From an uncultured Alistipes sp. (GTDB lineage: Bacteria; Bacteroidota; Bacteroidia; Bacteroidales; Rikenellaceae), in contig CALBKP010000130.1 of assembly GCA_937895825.1 (NCBI GenBank), forward strand, positions 1 to 27,168: a stretch of DNA of 27,168 nt, read 5' to 3'. Under the pieces are notes generated by a model. That model saw only the letters and a program-made list of their open reading frames with translations. It was not told where the DNA came from and made no database searches. Positions 21,585 to 27,168 of this stretch are shown one piece after another. A program made the position numbers and the translations under genes. Numbering within the stretch: position 1 is the stretch's first letter; each line of letters opens with the position of its first letter.

Positions 21585-24500
21585 ATGAGAAAATTCTTAA
21601 CTATGTGTTTGGGGCTTGCCATTATCGCAATGGTAGTTCCCGCCCAAGTGTTTGCCCAGTCGGGTAAATACGAGGTCAAAGGTGTGGTAGTTGATACTAC
21701 CGGAACACCGGTTATCGGAGCTTCTGTTGTTGAGCAGGGCACGACTAACGGTGTCACCACCGATGTTAATGGTCAGTATATGCTGAACGTTAACAATGCG
21801 GAGTCAGTTGTCGTAATCAGCTTCATTGGTTACGAGACTAAGGCTCTTGCTGCATCTTCAACCGAGTTGCAGCGCGTTGTCCTCGCTGAGGACTCAGCTA
21901 TGATCGACGACGTTGTCGTTATCGGTTATGGTACTGTTAAGAAGAACGACCTTACAGGTTCGGTTTCTACCGTTAAGGCAGACCAGACCAACAAGGGTCT
22001 TGCAACATCACCCACCGACCTTCTCCGTGGTAAGTCGGCAGGTGTTGTTATCACCACTGGTGATGGTGCTCCTGGTTCAGCTGCTACTATCCGTATCCGT
22101 GGTGGTTCGTCACTTAACGCATCGAACGATCCTTTGGTAGTTATCGACGGTCTTCCCGTGTCGAACTCAGGTATCTCTGGTACTGCTAATGCTTTGGCAT
22201 CTATCAATCCTTCGGATATCGAGTCGTTCACCGTATTGAAGGATGCATCGGCTACCGCTATCTATGGTTCACGTGCATCTAACGGTGTCATCATCATCAC
22301 TACTAAGAAGGGCTCGAAGTATGATTCAGGTGTTCCTCACGTAGCTGTTGACTTTACAGCATCGTTGAGCCAGAACGCTAAGTATGTAGACGTTATGACT
22401 GGTGACGAGATGCGTCAGACTTTGGAGTGGTACTATGGCACTCAGGATACTGATGCTTACCGTTCAGCTACAAAGTACAAGGATGCCAACGGCAACTACC
22501 TTAACACCGACTGGCAGCGCGAGATTTACCAGCTTGCACAGTCTTACGAGGGTAACATCTCATTGACAGGTAACGTTAAGTTGGGTAAGAACGATAACCT
22601 TCCCTACCGTGTATCTTACGGTTACTTGAATCAGGATGGTACGCTTAAGACATCTAACATGTCGCGTCACACCTTGTCGTTGAACCTTAATCCTTCGTTC
22701 TTGAACAACCACCTTACAGTTGGTCTTAACGGTAAGGGTATGATTATGGATACTCGTTTTGCTAACACTACTGCAGTATCTCAGGCTGTTCAGTTCGATC
22801 CTACTAAGCCCGTATACGACTCTTCTGACGAGGGTATCAATGGCTACTACACATGGCGTGGTATCGATGGTAAGCACAACACCATGGCTAACCAGAACCC
22901 CGTTGCTTTGCTCGAGGATAAGCACGACGTATCTAACGCTAAGCGTTTCGTAGGTAATGCTCAGATCGACTATAAGGTTCACGGTTTGGAGGACCTTCGT
23001 CTTAACCTTAACCTTGGTTTGGATATCTCTAAGTCGAATGGTACTGTTGACGTAGCTCCTGGTGCTGAGCAGTCACGCCACGCTACTGCTGAGGCTGGTT
23101 CAGGTTCACACACCAACTACTCACAGCTCAACCGCAACCAGACTTTGGAGTTCTATGCAGCTTATGCTAAGACTCTGGGTGACCACTCATTCGACATCAT
23201 GGCTGGTTATTCATGGCAGCACTTCTACACTCAGTCATTCAACGAGACATACCGTGTGGCTGATGTAGCTCAGTGGGATGTTGACTCTAAGGAGCCCTAT
23301 GTACCCATTGCAACAGATGCTCCTAACTACTACCTCTCAGAGCCTAAGGTTTCTAAGAGCGAGTACTTCCTCGTATCATTCTTCGGTCGTGCTAACTACT
23401 CTTATGACAACCGTTACTCTATCACCGCTACATTGCGTGCCGATGGTACATCACGTTTTGCCAACAACAAGTGGGGTATCTTCCCATCAGTTGCTTTGGC
23501 ATGGAACATCAAGAACGAGTCATTCTTGGAGGATAACGACAACATCTCTGCTTTGAAGCTCCGTTTGAGCTACGGTCAGACTGGTCAGCAGGATGTAGGT
23601 GGCCTCTACGATGCTCTTCCTACCTATTATAATAATACACTTGGTTCATACTACCCATTCGGTGGTTATACCGAGGGTGACGGTCTTGTATACCCAATTA
23701 AGCCTGTTGGTTACAACGCCGACCTTAAGTGGGAGACAACTACTACTTACAACGCAGGTCTCGACCTCGGTTTCCTCGATGGTCGCATCACTGCAAGCGC
23801 AGACTTCTACTATCGTGAGACTAAGGATCTCTTGAACTTTACTCCTGTTCCTGCTGGTGCTAACCTCACCAACTACCTCAATGCTAACATCGGTGACTTG
23901 AAGAATATCGGTGCTGAGTTCGAGATCAACGCTATCGCTATTCAGAGCCAGGATTGGTACTGGAACATCGGTGCTAACGTTGCATGGAACAAGAACGAGA
24001 TCACTCGTTTGACTAACGACGATGAGGCTGAGGGTTACTACGGTGTTGACACTGGTGGTTACTCAGGTGGTGTTGGTGGTACTTGCCAGGTTCACCAGAC
24101 AGGCCAGCCTACTAACTCATTCTACGTATATCAGCAGATCTACGACGAGAATGGTCGTCCTATCGAGGGTCTTTACGTTGACCGCAATGGCGATGGTACA
24201 GTTAACGAGAAGGATAAGTATGTTTACAAGAAGGCTGCTCCCGATGTAACTATCGGTTTCAACACTCAGCTTTCATGGAAGGCTCTTACCCTTGCTGTTG
24301 CTGCTCACGCTAACATCGGTAACTACGTTTACGATAACATTTCGTCAAACGGCGAGCTCTTGACCGACCTCTGGACAAATAACTTCACCAACAACCGTGT
24401 TGTTACTGCTCCTACAACTAACTTCCGTTCGTCGGGTCAGTACCTTTCGGACTACTACGTACGTAACGCTTCATTCTTCAAGATCGACAACATCACTTTG

Positions 24501-24686
24501 AGCTATCGCTTCGATCTTGGTAAGGCTTGCGACCGTGGCATGACTCTCGACCTCTTCGGTACTGTATCAAATGTAGCTACTTTCACAGGTTATAAGGGTA
24601 TCGATCCTGAGATCTACTCTGGTATCGACAACAACATGTACCCACGTCCTCGTACCTACATTCTTGGTGTGAAGTTCAATTTCTAA
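21585..24686 (+). CDS. SusC/RagA-type TonB-dependent outer-membrane transporter
   Basis: SusC-type proteins import oligosaccharides through the outer membrane using TonB energy. The 1033-residue protein has a signal peptide (1-24) and a carboxypeptidase-regulatory-like domain (about 31-108, GVVVDTTGTPVIGASVVEQG). A plug follows, opening with DDVVVIGYGTVKKNDLTGSV and containing the SusC signature FTVLKDASATAIYGSRASNGV. The rest is a long beta barrel closing with a terminal phenylalanine (ILGVKFNF). There is no STN domain, so no sign of anti-sigma signalling. susD follows after 23 bp. Codons are strongly biased (Gly almost all GGT, Arg mostly CGT, Asn mostly AAC), unlike the plus-strand genes at 10-13 kb. 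Confidence 0.96.
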   Translation: MRKFLTMCLGLAIIAMVVPAQVFAQSGKYEVKGVVVDTTGTPVIGASVVEQGTTNGVTTDVNGQYMLNVNNAESVVVISFIGYETKALAASSTELQRVVLAEDSAMIDDVVVIGYGTVKKNDLTGSVSTVKADQTNKGLATSPTDLLRGKSAGVVITTGDGAPGSAATIRIRGGSSLNASNDPLVVIDGLPVSNSGISGTANALASINPSDIESFTVLKDASATAIYGSRASNGVIIITTKKGSKYDSGVPHVAVDFTASLSQNAKYVDVMTGDEMRQTLEWYYGTQDTDAYRSATKYKDANGNYLNTDWQREIYQLAQSYEGNISLTGNVKLGKNDNLPYRVSYGYLNQDGTLKTSNMSRHTLSLNLNPSFLNNHLTVGLNGKGMIMDTRFANTTAVSQAVQFDPTKPVYDSSDEGINGYYTWRGIDGKHNTMANQNPVALLEDKHDVSNAKRFVGNAQIDYKVHGLEDLRLNLNLGLDISKSNGTVDVAPGAEQSRHATAEAGSGSHTNYSQLNRNQTLEFYAAYAKTLGDHSFDIMAGYSWQHFYTQSFNETYRVADVAQWDVDSKEPYVPIATDAPNYYLSEPKVSKSEYFLVSFFGRANYSYDNRYSITATLRADGTSRFANNKWGIFPSVALAWNIKNESFLEDNDNISALKLRLSYGQTGQQDVGGLYDALPTYYNNTLGSYYPFGGYTEGDGLVYPIKPVGYNADLKWETTTTYNAGLDLGFLDGRITASADFYYRETKDLLNFTPVPAGANLTNYLNANIGDLKNIGAEFEINAIAIQSQDWYWNIGANVAWNKNEITRLTNDDEAEGYYGVDTGGYSGGVGGTCQVHQTGQPTNSFYVYQQIYDENGRPIEGLYVDRNGDGTVNEKDKYVYKKAAPDVTIGFNTQLSWKALTLAVAAHANIGNYVYDNISSNGELLTDLWTNNFTNNRVVTAPTTNFRSSGQYLSDYYVRNASFFKIDNITLSYRFDLGKACDRGMTLDLFGTVSNVATFTGYKGIDPEIYSGIDNNMYPRPRTYILGVKFNF

Positions 24687-24709
24687 TCGTCTAAAATCGA
24701 ATAAGTATT

Positions 24710-26281
24710 ATGAAAAATATTAAAGTTTTAATGTTGGCTGTTGCCGGAGTTTTTGCTCTTGGCTTTAGCTCGTGCGTTAACGATTTGGACGTAACTCCTA
24801 TCGATCCTAACGTACAGCTCCCACAGGATGTATTGAAGGATGAGGCCGCTTTCGAGGCTCTCTTGGCTAAGTGCTACCAGGGTCTTGCTTGCTCATCTTC
24901 AGATGGTGCTAACGGTGGTGCCGATATCAACGGTGTTGATGGCGGTTTCGGTCAGTACCTCCGTGCTTACTTTAACCTCCAGTGCTTGACTACTGATGAG
25001 GCTACTTGCTGCTGGAACGATACTGGTCTTCCAGATATGCACAACATGAACTGGCAGGCTTCAAACCAGTTTATCGTTGCTATGTATTACCGTATTTTCT
25101 ACCAGGTAGGTCTTTGCAACGAGCTTATCCGCCAGGTGAATGCTAACCCCGCAGGTGTTCAGTTTAAGAACAAGGGTGCTCTTATCGCTGAGGCTCGTGC
25201 TTTGCGTGCTCTCTCTTACTACCACGCTATCGATATGTTCGGTAACGTACCTTTCTCTACTGAGGCTAATGCCGTAGGCGCTGAGGGTACTCGTCAGATC
25301 AATCGTGCCGATCTCTTCGCATGGGTAGAGAAGGAGTGTAAGGAGCTTATCGAGGGTTCTGACCTCGCAGCTGAGGGTACTAACGTGTACGGTCGTTGCG
25401 ACAAGGGCTTCGTAAAGATGATCCTTGCTAAGATGTACCTCAACGCTGAGGTTTACATCGGCGAGAACCGCTATGCTGAGTGTGCTGCTCTTTGTGAGGA
25501 GCTTATCGCTAAGTATCAGCTCCACGAGAACTTCTCTGACTTGTTCGCAGCTGATAACCACCTCTTCACAGCAAACTCTACTTTCGGTGCTGCCAATGAG
25601 ATTATCTTCGCTGTTCCTCACGATGGTATCAACACTACATCGTATGGTGGTACTAACTTCCTTATCTTCGCTGGTACTGGTGGTGATATGAACGCTGCTG
25701 AGGCTGGTATCTCTTCTGGTTGGGGTGGTTTGTCAGTTACCAAGCAGGTATCTGAGCGTTATGCCGAGGGCGATGTTCGTGCTATGTTCTTCACTGCTTA
25801 TGGCACTTCAATCCCTGACATCTTCAACTTCACATCGGGCGGTTACAAGAGCGTTAAGTTCCGCAACGTTAACCACGATGGCTCTGCTGCTCAGACTACA
25901 GGTTTCGTTGACACTGACTTCCCCTTGTTCCGTGTAGCAGATGCTCACCTTATGTTGGCTGAGTGTGCTGCACGTGGTGCTGCTGATAACGCTAAGGGTC
26001 TTGCATCGTTGAACGCTGTTCGTGAGCGTGCAGGTGTTGCTACTCTTACCTCTTACACTGCTCAGGATGTTCTTGACGAGCGTTCACGTGAGCTTATGTG
26101 GGAGGGTTGCCGTCGTTCTGACCTTATCCGCTTTGGTCAGTTCACTACTGGCGATTACCTCTGGGAGTATAAGGGTTCTGTTTATGATGGTGCTGCTGTT
26201 GCTGATTACCGTAACCTCTTCCCATTGCCCCCCGCAGATGTTAATGCAAACGCTAACCTCACACAGAATGCAGGTTACTAA
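24710..26281 (+). CDS. SusD/RagB-type glycan-binding lipoprotein
   Basis: SusD proteins form the lid on SusC and capture glycan at the cell surface. The 523-residue protein has a lipoprotein signal ending FSSC (Cys22) and the SusD-like N-terminal helical region with KCYQGLACSSSDGANGG (about 54-70). The tetratricopeptide-like core is present (ALIAEARALRALSYYHAIDMFGNVPF). The family C-terminus is also typical: ERSRELMWEGCRRSDLIRFGQF and the final FPLPPADVNANANLTQNAGY. Length is typical. It shares the extreme codon bias of susC. Ligand-binding aromatic residues cannot be assigned without a structure model. Confidence 0.95.
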   Translation: MKNIKVLMLAVAGVFALGFSSCVNDLDVTPIDPNVQLPQDVLKDEAAFEALLAKCYQGLACSSSDGANGGADINGVDGGFGQYLRAYFNLQCLTTDEATCCWNDTGLPDMHNMNWQASNQFIVAMYYRIFYQVGLCNELIRQVNANPAGVQFKNKGALIAEARALRALSYYHAIDMFGNVPFSTEANAVGAEGTRQINRADLFAWVEKECKELIEGSDLAAEGTNVYGRCDKGFVKMILAKMYLNAEVYIGENRYAECAALCEELIAKYQLHENFSDLFAADNHLFTANSTFGAANEIIFAVPHDGINTTSYGGTNFLIFAGTGGDMNAAEAGISSGWGGLSVTKQVSERYAEGDVRAMFFTAYGTSIPDIFNFTSGGYKSVKFRNVNHDGSAAQTTGFVDTDFPLFRVADAHLMLAECAARGAADNAKGLASLNAVRERAGVATLTSYTAQDVLDERSRELMWEGCRRSDLIRFGQFTTGDYLWEYKGSVYDGAAVADYRNLFPLPPADVNANANLTQNAGY

Positions 26282-26317
26282 TAGTTAGTCCCGTAAAACG
26301 AATAAAACTAACAGAAA

Positions 26318-27168
26318 ATGAAAAAGTTATTATATAGCATTTTGGCTCTTGCCGGTGTGGTTGCCACATCGTGTACGCAGGAGCATATCGACGTGCAGTA
26401 TATCCCCGAGAATGCTGTTGCTCCTACGTTGGGTGCCATCGAGGGTTGCGCGCTCGCTGACGGTGGTGCTGACATCGTTGTTGAGTACACTAAGGCTGAC
26501 TTTGGTGTAGCTACTGCTAACGCTCATAACCTCTACATCGCTAAGTCGGAGGATATGGCAGATATGAAGAAGGCAAAGGCTACGTTTAGCGACGCTGAGA
26601 TTACAATGACTCAGGCAGACATTAACGTTGTTGCTTTGGACTTCGCTGAGGCTGGCACAGAGGTAGACCTCTACTTCGCTGTTGTTGCTAACCTTAACAC
26701 TGATAAGGGTGCTGCTGTTGCAGGCACAGAGCTTATGTCTAACGTTGTAAAGGCTACCTTCAAGTCATACGTTGCTGACGTATTGCCTTCGGAGAAGTAC
26801 GACAAGGTTTGGGTTATCGGTAACTACTGCGGTTGGGATCACGCTAAGACTCAGTTCTTGTTCGACTATACCGCATCTGGTAACGTTTATTCAGGTGTGA
26901 TCGACTTCGCTGATGCCGAGGGTGTATCATTGGCTAACACTGGTTTCAAGCTCACTGGTATCGCTGGTTGGGATGACACTTGCAACTGGGGTGAGGAGAC
27001 TAAGGCAACGGAGGCTGATGAGCCCGCTTCTATCCAGCTTATCACTGGTGGTGGCTCACAGGATATCATGCGTTACGCTAAGCGTTTCTACGGCTTCGAG
27101 TTCGACAAGACCTCTTTGGTATTGAAGAAGGCTTGGGGTGCTGACCAGATCGGTATTATCGGTCTCAA
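26318..27168 (+). CDS. SusE/SusF-like outer-membrane glycan-binding lipoprotein, cut by window end
   Basis: Only the first 283 codons are visible and no stop is reached. A lipoprotein signal ends at ATSC (Cys19). A SusE-type N-terminal domain (about 30-155, APTLGAIEG...DIVVEYTKADFG) is followed by a carbohydrate-binding-like module opening with KVWVIGNYCGWDHAKTQFLF (about 167-186). SusE and SusF of Bacteroides thetaiotaomicron are surface starch-binding proteins built this way, so an alpha-glucan ligand is plausible but unproven. It lies 36 bp after susD and keeps the same biased codon use. Further binding modules and an amylase gene would be expected downstream of the window. Confidence 0.88.
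   Translation, partial: MKKLLYSILALAGVVATSCTQEHIDVQYIPENAVAPTLGAIEGCALADGGADIVVEYTKADFGVATANAHNLYIAKSEDMADMKKAKATFSDAEITMTQADINVVALDFAEAGTEVDLYFAVVANLNTDKGAAVAGTELMSNVVKATFKSYVADVLPSEKYDKVWVIGNYCGWDHAKTQFLFDYTASGNVYSGVIDFADAEGVSLANTGFKLTGIAGWDDTCNWGEETKATEADEPASIQLITGGGSQDIMRYAKRFYGFEFDKTSLVLKKAWGADQIGIIGL

Noticed and set aside
21913..22140. Alternative-frame open stretches within susC and susD
   Set aside because: The strong codon bias of these genes removes stop codons from other frames; the translations are low-complexity (Leu, Ser, Val, Thr) shadows.
26283..26314. GTTAGT/ACTAAC inverted repeat between susD and the susE-like gene as an attenuator
   Set aside because: Only 6-bp arms separated by about 17 nt, AT-rich and without a T-tract; too weak to call.

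Overview
The window looks like a chromosomal segment of a Bacteroidota member, order Bacteroidales. A Rikenellaceae/Alistipes-like host is my guess from gene flavour, not something the sequence proves. The evidence is a SusC/SusD/SusE-type glycan uptake locus, a Bacteroidetes-type 'putative porin', a CBS-less Kdo-pathway isomerase, a near absence of Shine-Dalgarno sequences, and several TAnnTTTG-type -7 promoter boxes. Two of these boxes have a TTTG exactly 19 bp upstream.

The left edge (1-751) does not fit this picture. It holds a broken REP-associated (Y1/RAYT-type) transposase, an array of GAACCGTCCC-containing repeats forming a REP-like palindrome with a perfect sigma70-type promoter (TTGACA-N18-TATAAT) inside it, and an AT-rich, probably N-truncated DUF2691-like gene. 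This resembles Firmicutes DNA, so it is either a transferred remnant or an assembly join.

From 8486 down to 929 (minus strand) runs a tightly packed six-gene operon: lon, kdsB, kdsA, kdsD, a ubiD-family decarboxylase and a membrane-anchored protein with four helix-hairpin-helix units. Gaps are 3-15 bp. KdsD, KdsA and KdsB supply three of the four steps from ribulose-5-phosphate to CMP-Kdo; KdsC is not here. A mannose-1-phosphate guanylyltransferase (minus, with a good terminator) follows.

Divergent from it, on the plus strand, are pssA (phosphatidylserine synthase), a putative porin and a lytic transglycosylase, an envelope-building set. They end at a strong bidirectional terminator. Converging on that terminator from the right is a polysaccharide export module on the minus strand: a Wza-like lipoprotein, a Wzc-like tyrosine autokinase ending in (YG)8-YY, and a small HAD hydrolase 3 bp downstream.

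Next is a LytS/LytTR two-component pair (minus), separated by a 334-bp regulatory-looking region from a divergent plus-strand locus. That locus encodes an SLC45/GPH-like sugar transporter, SusC, SusD and a SusE-like lipoprotein cut by the window end. The SusE type and the transporter type point towards an alpha-glucan or maltooligosaccharide substrate. The sus genes have strongly biased codons, suggesting high expression. No rRNA, tRNA, CRISPR array or complete insertion sequence was seen.
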